Below, in pieces: positions 12,953 to 25,200 of a stretch of 64,000 nucleotides of DNA. Both the position numbers and the translations under genes were made by a program. The notes under the pieces are model-generated. The model did no database searches and was not told where the DNA came from. It saw only the letters and a program-made list of their open reading frames with translations. Position 1 is the stretch's first letter. Every line of letters begins with the position of its first letter. This DNA is from Neckera pumila (taxonomy: Eukaryota > Streptophyta > Bryopsida > Hypnales > Neckeraceae): contig OZ018411.1 of the NCBI GenBank assembly GCA_963969595.1, forward strand, positions 8,062,501-8,126,500. Reading direction: 5' to 3'.

Positions 12953-15727
12953 AACAAGGGATAGAATACCGGTAGTGGGGAAATTTGAAATCTTTGACAG
13001 TGCAACTTTTTGTTGGAGAATCTTGTACCCAACTTGAATCTCTAGTTCTCCATCAATTTCTAGAGTTTATTTTTGAAACGTCTCGAGAATTTTAATGTTC
13101 ATAATAGTGCAACAAGCTTTTTCCAATCCTTCTCAAAGATGAAGCTTTGTTTGTGACTTTTTTTGAAGGGAGTATTGGTCTTTTGATGTCAAGGAAATTG
13201 AGGAGATAAACTCTTGAAGGTTGTATTTTACGGCCTTCAAGGTTATATTCCCCATTTTTTTTTATGTGAAGTAACCATCAATCTTAGGAGGAATATTTGT
13301 CTTCACATGAGTCATAACTTAAACTCTTATTAATTTCAAGTGGTTAAAATTTGTACTCCACCTTTTCTTCACCCTCGGTGTGATGTCACTGAGTGGTAGG
13401 AAGGAAGGGCCTCAGGAATTGGTCACAAGTAAATAAAACAGGTGGTGAGATTGTGATACCGGTATCTGACTTTTAAACACTCATTGAGGATTGCTCTTTC
13501 ACTTGTAGGAGAAATTATATTTGTTCTGTTTGTACTTTTATAGCACTCGGTCAAATATTGACACAAGGTTGAGTGTTAATTTGGTCTGCCACTTGGTATG
13601 GACGGTCATAATATAGGATGGTCGGCTGGTGCAAGTCTCTAGGTCCCGAAGACTTGGTCAGTTTTGAATTCAGTAAACACTGGGAAGGAAAGGGAAAAAA
13701 AAAAAAAAAGAGCCAAAAAACACAATAAACTGCAACTCAAGTTTGAAGATTGAAGTGAAAATCTACAATTTCAGTTTTCTGAAGATTGTATGAATATCCT
13801 GTAAAAGAGTTGCAGCGATATCCCAATTCCATCATGCAGAAGTGGCCATGAATTATATTTTGTACACCAAGCAAGCTAACAAGTACAATACCTCTGCTTT
13901 GAATTGCACATGAACTGAGTAACAAGCAATTGGAAAGAAGTCTTATACTAGCTAAGTCACACGGACCCAGATAAGCACGAAGAAAATTGCATTGGTTATG
14001 GCATTGAAAATTTAATTCGATTAGTTATGGCTTCAATATCATTCAGTACTGTAGTTTTCAGAAAAGCTTCTGAAAAAGAATTTGAGAATGATATCTATTG
14101 TTACAGTGTCTTAATTTTTGTTAGTTGGGACGTTAGTTGAAAGAGGATTCAGATTCTCTTAGCATGTAACTCCGTGGACCGTAAGAATAAACCATGAATT
14201 TTGGAGCTAATTATAAATCCACCTAACACCAAACTTCGGTTCTTAAGTTCAGATGTGCACAGTTTAGGCACGAATCCAGAGTTGATTTTGCAACATGTAC
14301 GGGGTCACTTGTGCAACAGGTTACCTTTGTTATGGCTTCAACTTCCTCACATTAATTTTCTGAAAATGCAGCTGATGTCAATGCAAAAGTGCAAGACCCC
14401 GCTCTTCGGTCCAGAGTCCAGAGCCAACAAATCCAACCAAAGTGATGAAGGTATGACAACACAATGGAGTACAAATTTTTCTTAGGGCATGACAAGGAGT
14501 GCATTCCAGGACAACAGTAGTTACAGAGAAGAGTTCTACAGCACTGTAGCAGTCGCTGACAAGTTCCTCCAAGTGGAATAACCCATCTAGACAGAGTAAG
14601 TAAAAAGGTTGGAGAAATCGTATCCTTGTCATATTTATATTCGCATTTGCAAGGTTGCTAAGATAGTGATGAATGAACTTCGTACAGAAATGATTTGTAG
14701 TCGAATTTCGAAGGGAAGCAGTTTCGGAGAGGCTGTAGCGGCCGCCTCCAGTTTTACAATGAAACCTGTAGACTTTGGTCGAAAGGCATGCGGAGTCTAT
14801 GAAGCTATCTGAGTCACACTCTAAGTTAGCACTAACCGAGATTATCTTCTTTGTGGTAGTGTAGCAGTCTGAATGATGACCAAAGTTTCATTTCGATTTT
14901 GCAATACGCACATTAGGATATAGTGAAGAACAATATCAAGTTTGCAAACAAGTAAAGACTAACACAAAGAATGGTCAAGAAATCAGGGGGAGGGCGGGAT
15001 CGTGAGTAGGATACTGTTACGATCTTCTGATCCCTCCAAAGATCTCTCGACCACTCTTTCTAGTAAGGAAATTCTTGAAACAAACAACTATGCTATGCTG
15101 CTTGAAGCAAGAGCTCCGCATATGCAAGCTAGAAGTCATTCAAAACTGAAACACACCTAATAAGTTGCAGAGAGCGTTGTCACTGCTGGTGCACAGCAAT
15201 CGAAGCTTCAGGCACACAACGTAAGGTATATCCTTTATTTCACATCACAACTCAAGAAAGTCGAAACAAACAAATATGTAGTATAAGGTCCAATTACCTT
15301 TCGGAACCCGGATCAAAACCGAAATCCGCAGTTCAAGCTCGCCCAAGTCCACATGATTCAGAGTCAAGACCTTGTCAATAAGACGACTCTGAATATTGGT
15401 GGTAGGAGAAATTGGAGCCTCACTTACAGAAGTGAACTATAAAAAGACTCTGATCTACTTCAAACACACATAGCTCCCTGTACTATGTACTTTGTAATAT
15501 CTGGTAGTGTGCAAGCTTATTGAAACCAGTAACTAATCCATGTGTCGGCACCGAAGCGGCAACCTAGCTAACTAAAGGACTGCAGACGCAACGGACCGAC
15601 AACATAGTATTATAGCTTGCGGGGACACTTTCATAAACATCCCAAAACAGTACCTCGGATACTGTAACTTCTCTCTCAGGCAACCACACATACACTTCAT
15701 TCTAGTGACCTGGTATGCAGATCACAG
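12953..15727. other. Gene-free interval
   Basis: No coding region, RNA gene or clear repeat is supportable. Open frames around 14.2-14.8 kb are short, lack domains and overlap one another on both strands. The base composition is less AT-rich than 1-12 kb, so downstream or regulatory sequence of the neighbouring minus-strand gene may lie here. Confidence 0.4.
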
Positions 15728-17526
15728 TTATGGGATATCGGCTCCCAAATCATCTTCAAAGACGTGGTGACGGGATGGGACAGGTAGGTCGGTGAGCACG
15801 TCGTCCACAATGTCTTCGGGACCGACAACATTGTTTCCGCCACCATCGATGGTAGCATCTTCTTCAGCTGTGAGACCAGGGTCAGCAGGGAGCTGATCGT
15901 TAGGCGTGCTCTGACTGTCCATCAAGACACGTAACCAAACTCTGCAATGACAACCACCAAAAATTTCAGTTGATAGGAATGAGTGCCAAAGATTTGCTTC
16001 ATTAGGAAACGAAATGCATGCATTGTCAGCAGTTCAGTCAGGAATTCAGGGCCCATGCAGCCTCTCACACCAGTAAACGTACCAACATACAAACGTGAAG
16101 TGAGAGAAGAGAGAGATCTGAAGCGTCCCAAGCCTTTTATGGGCTGGAACATTTGCAAGACCACCACAAAATTTGGACATACTACCGTATGGCAACACGT
16201 TCCGGCAGGAATACGCCATACGGTAGTATGTCCAAATACGGTATTATGTCCACACCTGACTTGGAGCAATCACAGTCAGGCAACTAGCTTTAAAAAAACT
16301 CGACAACTTTTGTCCTGGCTGGTTCTGTGATACTTTGGATCTTCTGGCCTGGTCTAGTACTTTTTCCCCTGCTCAGCAAAGGGCTATTGCCATTGTTGCT
16401 TCATAAAAGTAAAAAACAAGAACGCGACAACCTCAGCTGCCAACCGTATCAGTGGCCAGGACAATGGATATGAAAAAGCGCGACAGGACTGACTCAACTC
16501 CTGAATATATTAAATATTTTCGTTACCTGATACCGTTGCGGCAGTGCAAGTGTTCACTAAGATTCTGGATGGGTACAACACTGTCCCCGACGACTGGAAA
16601 ATGTCTACCATGAATAAGCACCCGTCGTTCAGCCTAGGTTGCCTTCTTTCACTCACAGACATCACTATTTTATGTGCATGAGCGTTATTTAAAGCACGGA
16701 ACAAATCCAAAGGAGAGTTCACATACTGGCATTTTGACAATCACATAATTACATTGGTGAGCAGGTGGAAACTGAGCAAGGTTCAATTATTCTCAGGTAA
16801 TCTGGAAAATTTTGGGGGATGTTAGAGTTATCCTTAAATTCATTCAAAGTGGGGGTGCTGACTTTGTTTCAGTAAGAAATTAGGGGTGAATCTATTGACT
16901 AATGCTGCAAATAGATGTTGGCAAGTCCTTTATGGGCGGTTCAATCACAAATCTGAAAAGTGTTCACTTTAAGAATACCTCTATCATGTATAAACATATC
17001 GAATTTGTCCTGTGGTTCACAAGATCTGACCAACTCAAACCTTTCTTAGGAACCCACCATGCGTAGATTACTCAGTCGAAGCTTGAGAAGCACCAAAATT
17101 TCCAAAACTGAAACTATACAAGGCCTTCACGCGGCTTAATCTGAGTTTTCCAGTATGAATCGGGATTAATTCTGAGCAATCTTACCCGGAATCGAAAGAA
17201 GTGCGCGACATAATCAACAGTTCAACTCTCCAACCACCACCAATCCAGCCCCTAACAGTTTGAAGAAGTCCCAAAACAGTCCAGTCCGCCCTTCTCGCCA
17301 ATTCCCCACTCCTTTCAAGACCAGACAAATAGTCCCGGGTCAGCAGCTCATTCTCATACGTTCGCAGAAGTGTGACATCCTTGGGAACGTGACAATAATG
17401 AATTCTATAAGCTATATACCACATCAAAGTTCGAGGATTTGGGGCTCCTTTCCATGCCTGCACAACCCGATCTGACCCGAAGTGAGCAACAGCTGGGGCC
17501 AGGATTCTACTTTTAAGTGTTTCCAT
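15728..17526 (-). CDS. Possible two-exon gene, acidic C-terminus, unknown function
   Basis: I do not recognise this protein. Two minus-strand coding blocks join in phase: 17526-17186 (starts ATG, ends at donor GGGTAAGAT) and 15941-15728 (preceded by acceptor TTGCAG). Together they would encode about 184 residues. The first exon has even codon use and a segment reading NPRTLMWYIAYRIHYCHVPK. The C-terminal 65 residues are strongly acidic and Pro/Gly-rich, ending FEDDLGADIP. The 1.2 kb intron holds a 22-bp-arm hairpin. It lies about 1.7 kb downstream of the last SPAG17 exon found, on the same strand, so it could instead be 3' exons of that gene. The start and separate-gene status are inference. 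Confidence 0.4.
16172..16236. repeat. Perfect 22-bp hairpin
   Basis: The arms 16172-16193 and 16215-16236 are exact reverse complements (TTTGGACATACTACCGTATG...) around a 21-nt loop. A third, imperfect direct copy of the right arm follows immediately (TACGGTATTATGTCCAC, 16237-16253). Confidence 0.75.
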
Positions 17527-18935
17527 GCGGTAATGTGCATCAAATAAAATTAATGAAATTCGTCACCAAGCTGACATTTAGGACAAGTTAGAAGCCGAGT
17601 CCGTCCTCATTGCAGAGCAACACAGACTTTGGAGACAGAATGCTAGAAAATCTGATTTTGGTAATTGAGAGAAACATTAATGTTTGCTGCAAGGTTCTAG
17701 TTTGTCTTTATCATGACTCTCTAGTTAGGAACTGTTAGACAGATTAGCATTCCCAAGATTGTCATGACAGGTATTTGAGAAACTAGCAACCAGTTTGAAG
17801 GACTCGATACAAATTTCAGAATTTGAACTATTTTTGGTGCAAACAGATCAGAACTAGACTTTTCATATTTACCAACTTCCACAGATTACAGGTCAGTCAG
17901 TTTTTCCAGCTTTGTGTGGTCCTTCGTTCAAAGAAGTGTACAATACTGTAAAATGTATACTCAGAGTTTGAGTCAGCACGACCATACTTTTGCATCTTCC
18001 AAGAGACAAAAATCATAAAACAAAATCTGTGTTAGAAAATGTGAGAACAAGACTCCAACGATAAAATCTAAGTTAGACCAAGTAAGAAGGGGATAACGAA
18101 GGGCGGGTCCATTTGGCACAAGTTTGTTCGTCCACATATAACTAGCCGTACCTGATTACGTGGAGGGACAGCTTAAGTAGTCTATAGGCACGACTGCACG
18201 AGTTCAAGCCTCTTTTTCATTCTCAGTAAATAAGTCTCCTTTCATTCTCAGTCAAACGTGCGCAAGTTGTCGACAAGGGAAATTTCGGGAATCTTCAGTT
18301 TTTAATTAATTAAGGTTACAACACCTATTATGGACACATTACAAGTGTGCTGACCTGATTGTGACACATCTGAGAACCTATTTCATTTTGGTTCTGAAAC
18401 CTTGGTGCCATCATAACTTGTGTCACAATGAGGTCAGTGTCACAATTCGATGGTGTGAAATCAATAATCTATGATCTCAATTTCAACAATGAATGTTCAA
18501 GAAATTGTGGACCAACAATTTCAGCTCCAGTTTATGAATTGAATTTTTTTCTACTTGCATTCTAATTACTAAAGGGGTAAAAATTCTGAAGAACTAAATT
18601 ATCGACTATTCGTGAAAAAATACGAATTCAAACGGATGGTCGACGTTACATGATAGTATGGTCGTCACCACGCGTTCAAAGTCGTCTCAACTGCACTGAT
18701 TAACATTAAGCAGTACCTTGCTTTACACAATTTGTATTATACGGCTGTAGTGACTTAAATAATGTTCAAAGTTCCTGCTGTCAAGGCGAAATCTGTATCA
18801 TCATCACACTCGATTGGCCTATTTGTGACTGCTACAACAAAGAACACCCAACTGGTTTGAGAAAGGGTTTCTATCACGCGATAGTTTCATCAAGCATGTT
18901 TTTGTTGGAAGACGATCTACATTTTCTAATCTTAA

Positions 18936-19164
18936 CCCCAAACAGACCAAGAGGGTTCAAATTAGGCCTCATGATTTTTCTCGCACTTTTGAGGTCATAT
19001 CGGGGACTTTCATTTTATTAATTTTATTAATATTTTGACAAACACATGCAATGTTCTTCACTAATTCCAGTTATGTCAAATTTGGCCCCACCAAAAGTTT
19101 TAATTTCACAACATCATCAGTCATGTTTATCATTTCAGACCATGAATCTTTGGTCCTTTAGGGG
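18936..19164. mobile_element. Short TTAA-bounded element (229 bp)
   Basis: Flanked by TTAA at 18932-18935 and 19165-19168, with ends CCCCAAACAGACCAAG and TTGGTCCTTTAGGGG. The ends match the 925-bp family but the interior is different. A truncated relative lies in CTP synthase intron 3 (about 35470-35655), sharing CACATGCAACGTTCTTCACTG-type sequence and the ATGAATCCTTGGTCCTTTAG end. It lies just downstream of the last SPAG17 exon found. Confidence 0.6.
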
Positions 19165-19261
19165 TTAAATCTGTTTGCTTCATAGAAGCCAACGTATTCT
19201 ACACAGAATCAGAAACAGGTCCACCAAGCAAGTGTAATAATGTGCTCCAGACTTGTCTTAC

Positions 19262-22200
19262 CTCAAGTATATATGTGAATTCCCGAGCTATGTCTTTGAG
19301 TGCTTCACCAATCTCTTGCTGCCAAGATTCGAAAATTTCTGATCAGAATTGTTGTCCTTACAGAGTACCATACGCTTCATTAGCAAAGACGCTGCACATA
19401 GTTTAAATATCACAAACAAGAGCAGGTACGCTCTGCTTGCGGGACGATTGGCAAACTCGAGTCTGCGTTGAACAAAACTAAACTAAGAGAAAAACTCGAA
19501 AAAAATAAGGGCCTCAGTACTGGAAGATGTAATCCGCGAGCAGACGTTGCAAGTTGGAGCTTGCGCATTATGCACTGAGAATTCAGGCATTCAGAACTTC
19601 CATCCGACATTTACTTTTGTTTCTGACTGCAAAATATATCACGAACCTTCCAAACTTCAACTGCCTCCAGTGCATCATCCTTGCACACTGAGTCTTGATT
19701 TTCTGATTGTTTCACGCTTCTGGAATTTCTTGCTCTGTCATGCATTTTAATAAAAGTCAGAGTATTGAAAAGTTTGTAGTTTACATAATTTACACTTCGA
19801 CTTCGAAATTCATATAATTCGGACGTGGAGTTCGAAGGTCATAAAACCGGCAAGAAATATATAACTAAGATAGAAGATACAAAAGAGCGTTAGGACCTGA
19901 TCCCGTTATTTACAGCCACTCATCTGTTCATACACTTAGTTGAACTTATTTGCAACTCATGTAAGCATGACTTCGCAACATCTCTATGGACCTGAATTTT
20001 GAATGGGATTGGAGCTGTATGCTGTCACTTATAGTGGTCACTTAAGAGTACTCCCCACATTCCAGGGAGATGGAACAGAAAAGAATGACGTAATATGCAG
20101 TCACTAGAGGATTCTTCAATTTTACGGGATAAATAATATCAAGAAGTGTAATCGAGTTACCTCTCTAATGCGGCAAGCAATGTATCTCTCCATCAGTATA
20201 TCTTCATCAGTTCTAGTGTCCGGAATAATCTCAATTTCTTGTAATTCGAGATTGACCCATTGCCACTTCACAAACTCTTCCAACATTTCGTCAAACTTCT
20301 TCCGCGTGGTCTCTTCAATATACGGCAATTCCGCAATCTGGCGGTACACAAGACCAACCTCGTCCTGCTGAGGGTCAACGTCTGGTATAATTGGGTTGAT
20401 AATACGCGGCATCTTTGGTAATGTAAACTGAAGCTGAAGCCAATTGCATTTCGTTTGATCCTGCAATTTATTGATTCTTTGCTTGCCTTGAACCCGCTTA
20501 GCAGCTAGAGAGACTCGTCTCGAAGCTGGCAGTGTAAATGAAAGTGGGAAACTAGGTTCTGCTTTATCATCATCCTTAACCAGCTCACTCAAACCCATTT
20601 GTTTCTTCCCTTCAACTGTCACAAACGTATGAAACACAACTTCTTCGTCCGAGATGATATAATTCTCAATATTTTTGGTGCACAGCTTGTTGTAAAACTT
20701 GGCAACTTCGTACAACTGATACATTTCTTCCGTGAGAAATTCGTAACCGTGGCCTCCTTCATGAATGACAAAGAGGCGCGGATATGGACCCAACAAGACC
20801 TCTTCGGGAGGTTCAGATAGTGGGGGGGTGGCCGTTGCTGGTCGCGAGCCTGGAAATGTTTTACGTTCTCCAAGTGGCGACAACTCAAAACCTGCATATA
20901 TATCAACAGGGATATATGTCTCCTTAGGTTGCGCATCGTCTCCAGAGATCTGCAAGGTTCCCCCAACTCTTTACATTGACATTCACGGTAAAATGCATCA
21001 AATACAGATATACCAAAAAGAATTTAATGCTTCCTCAAATGGAGCCCATGCAGTGTGCTTCAATCATAGTGAAATTTAATTAACGAAAAAAGGGCAAAAT
21101 ATAGTGTTCAAGTTCTAAACTTTGAAGAGAAAGAATTCAAGTACAATATCAGCATTTAATGTTTTCTACTAAATTCTGTACCTCTGCCTCAATCATAGAT
21201 TCAAGTTTGCTTCCTTTGCTTGATTTACGAGGAGCATCGGCCTTAACAGATCCTTTTTTGGGAGCTTCGCCTTTTATGGATCCCTTTTTGTCTGCCCCAG
21301 GTTCTACAAAACAAGACGACGGAATAAAAATTCCACAGATCTACATACTAAAAATAACCATGTCGGTATGTGATATGCCGGTCATCATCTGCACCTTATC
21401 TACAAGCAAATCAATGACCATACGGGAATTAGACGCAAAGACTTCTGATGATAGGCAAGCTAGAAGATCTGTTGCTGTAAGCAATCGGATTAGACTTCCT
21501 GGATATAATTAGAAAACCTCACCTGTCACAGAAATTCGAGGTGCATTTGGATCCGCTGGAGGTGCACTCGGATCTCCATCTTTCGGAGGAGGAAGATTTG
21601 GAAAGTACTTTGCAAGCTCGCGGGCATAAAGATCCGCATCAAGTCCTTCAGGCACGGATGCTGCATGTTGTAATAGCAGAAGCTTAAAGAATTCCGCCTC
21701 TTCGGCAGCCTGGGTTGCTGTCTTTCCACCTTTGATGGTCTCCCACTCGGTCCCTCTACCAAAAGTCTTGAACCCTTCTCCTCCATTGTTGGTAAAAGTT
21801 AAGCTTCCTTCAACCTGCAATGTTTTTGCGACGAGAACCAACCTGATATCATTTTTATACGACAGCATGATCGACATATATCCTGAATCTTAACCAGTTC
21901 TGGGACATGACGCATCTCACTTCTAAAAATAGGAAAACTGTTGCGGTGAACAGGATATACCATATCGAATACGTAAACACCATTGGTGTTCACGAAGGGT
22001 CCATGTTTTCGATCATCCTCTTCAGTTTGATATGGATCGTGCTTTTTGGAACCGTCAGATGGATCAAAGCTGACACTGTTTCCAACTGCATACAATGTGG
22101 CTCCTCCCGGCATTGAGAGGCTTAATAGACAAGCGTCCTTTGACCATGTGGCAGCATAGAGACCATCCGTTGTGTTGAACTCAACACATACTCCAGATTG

Positions 22201-25200
22201 TTGCGTTTCTGATCCAAACTGCACCATGAAGAAAAACGAAGAGTCGTTAAGTCCAGAAAAATACAGGACAGGTAGTGCACAAGAAATTAAAGCTCAATTG
22301 ACATTGGTCCTGGCAAGAAAAAACATCCTTCAGTTCTGCCACAGGAAGTGGGTCCCCTTCCTAGCATATTGACACCTTAAAAGCGCTAAAAACATCAGGA
22401 AATTCTTAAATGATGAACTGAATGTTAAAAGAACCCACATAAACACAGAACAAAAGGGCACACCTTTACAGCTTCACCTTCACAACTGAAGTTGAACGCA
22501 AGATTGAAACAGTTTCAAGGTTCGAAAAGAACAATGTTCTCTACTACTCAAGATTCGTACTGCGAATATGATCCAACAGAGCTTCTTGTCTCACAATTGG
22601 AACAAATTAAGGGCATTCAAGTAGAGAGATAAGACAAAATCTAACCTTGCCCTGCACTTTTGCAAGGCCATCTTTGTGCACATGCCAAGTTGTTGTTACT
22701 TCTGGTTTCGGAGGAGGAGGCTGCAGAAGTAGCGAGGGTCTAATGCTGGGCCTTGAAGGGACTCCAGCTTCAGAAATAGACTGCTTCTTCTCTGCTCCTG
22801 CAATGCTCCCCTTCTTCTCTATCCCTGTCACGCTCCCCTTTTTCTCTGCCCTTGTCATGCTAACCTTTTTCTCTGTTCCTTTCAAACTAGCCTTTTTCTC
22901 TGTTTCTTTCAAACTAACTTTTTTCTCTCCCCTTACGATACTCCCCTTCTTGCCTTCGCCTGCTACACTTCCTCTCTTTTCACCATCCTCATGCCCTTCA
23001 ACACCCTCACCCTCCGCAGCCCCTTCTTCCTCCGGATGCTTGGGTTCGTCCTTAACTCTAGGTGGATTAGCTGGGTAGACCTGAGTAATCTGAGCCATCA
23101 TGAGCTCACCTTGTGACTGGACATGCTCAGGAGAAGGGTAAGTCTCTGTGACTTCACTGTACATCTGTGTGCCGTCAGCATGTTGCACGAAGGTGGATTT
23201 CTTCGTTTGAGACTTGATGACAACCACGAGATCCTCCCGCGTCATGACATCATCTCCGGTGTCCGGGTCGTAGAAGTGAACCACTTTCAAGTTTGGCAAC
23301 TGGGTCAGTATGGGTCTGTTTGGATTCACGGGTTCAGGTACGGGCCCGGCAGTCTCTTTGGGAATAAGTTCAGCTGGCACATCCGTTAAGGAACCTGTCT
23401 TTATGGAGACTTTCTTTTCAGCAGCAGGCACTTCTATTTTAATGGAGCCTTTCTTTAAGGATGCTTTCTTCCCAGGTGCAGGTCCTGCACATTAAGGTCA
23501 GAACTCCATAATGTTCATATACCGCTCAATTGATGTGCATTTTGTCCACTAGTAGTCAGACGAGTTCATGGAGAAGAGAATCTTCCAGATCAACTTCACT
23601 ATCCACATGTCCTCATATGTTCAAGCAAATGCTGCATACCAGGATCATGAAAACGACTCCGAGGAGGATAGATCACAATGTCGTTGAAATGAATCATTGC
23701 CAAAGTATTGCAAAACTGGCAAAGTGCACAACCTCCCCATTATCATTTATCAATATTGCAATGATGCCAACTTGGGCAGGATAGCATTTATCTGTTGTAA
23801 ATGCAAAAGGATACCGACCTTCCGGAGGTACCTCTCCCTCGGGAGGTACTTCTCCTTCTGCTGCTGTTTCCCCAGCCGGAGGATCTCGCTGCAACAGATA
23901 TGGCGACAACACGCTAACAGATTTGTTTCTGAAGTTGCATCGAGAATTCAAAGTCAAATATAACAATCACCGCAAATATCATAAACCCACGGCGATCAAT
24001 ATCCAAGATACGTGCTGTGCATGTTCACGTGCAAAGAGATTCACCTGGATAACTAAAAATCCTTCATTGTTTGCGGTTATCCAGCAGGCACCCCCTTCAT
24101 AGTCATTACGGAAGTCACTCACATTTCCTTGACTATATAAGACCTGTGAGACAGACATCGGTCAAATAGGACATATGAGTACTCGCACAACATATGTCAT
24201 CCAACAAGAAAAACAAAGAAAAATTGATATGCCATGCATCGGTTTGATAGTACAACACAATTTCGCTGCAAGATTATTCATTAATGGGTCTTGTTAGTGA
24301 TAAACCCATTTGAAAAATTTCACAAGAGCTCAAACTTTTGGGACTAGAAAACAAGATTTTCTATACGAATGAGAAATGAGGAACAGGTATACCTGAGCAT
24401 CTCCATTATTCCTATAACGAACAACGGTCCCTGAAGGTAGTATACAACGCCAAGATTCTAGGTCGCCCTTTTCCTTCAGAAGAAAGTCTCGCATGGTCTG
24501 TTTATTAACTGGTTCTTGCTCACCTTCACCTTTAGCTCCCTCTTCACCATCAGCAGCAGCATCCTTCACACAAGAGCAACCCCTTAAGAGCAGTATCCAG
24601 AAAGCTTGCAATCACAATTTTACGTGCGAATGTCATTGAAGGCTGGTCTCCAGCTGTGTGCTTGATCTTGTCAATCGAATAAACACCATCCAGCACAGAA
24701 TGCAATCTTATACTTAAAAATTGCAAATATTCTAAGAGGAGTTCAGATGATAAGTACGACTGATGTCGTTCAACAACTAACCTTAGGCGGAGGAGGCGGC
24801 GGTGGAGGTGGTGGTGGAGGAGGAGGAGGAGGTGGTGGGGCAGCAGCAGCAGCTTCATCGCCTTTTGCAGGTGCTTCTCCCCCTGTTACGAGTTTCTATT
24901 AGATACAAATTGCACAAGCTGTGCCGCTACAACACGTGCCATCTTCACATGCACTTTAATCAGACAGAAGGTCAGAGTTACTAAGGATGGATAGGATTCA
25001 ATCTCTACACATAAACAATTTGATTTCTGAAGGGTCGAGAGCTTTCATTTAGCAAAGTCAAATGATGGTCTGGTTATCAGTCGATTGAAAGCAAATAGCA
25101 AAGAAAAATGGCATGCAAGCTTCCTACCTGCGGAATCATTTCCTCCTGCTTTTGCATGGAGATGCGAAGCAAACATGCGAACAATTCCCTTAGAGCTGAT

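Noticed and set aside
15950..16269. 115-codon frames on both strands
   Set aside because: Both frames run through the hairpin at 16172-16236, so similar peptides on the two strands come from the inverted repeat.
16527..16725. Minus-strand coding-like block with acceptor and donor signals
   Set aside because: Codon use looks plausible and it ends at a good donor (CAGGTAACG), but its phases do not fit between the flanking blocks at 17186 and 15941, which join each other cleanly. Kept only as a possible alternative exon.
23694..23818. Read-through continuation of SPAG17 exon 18
   Set aside because: The frame stays open for about 40 residues past the donor. Only splicing at 23819 gives the phase required by the next exon.
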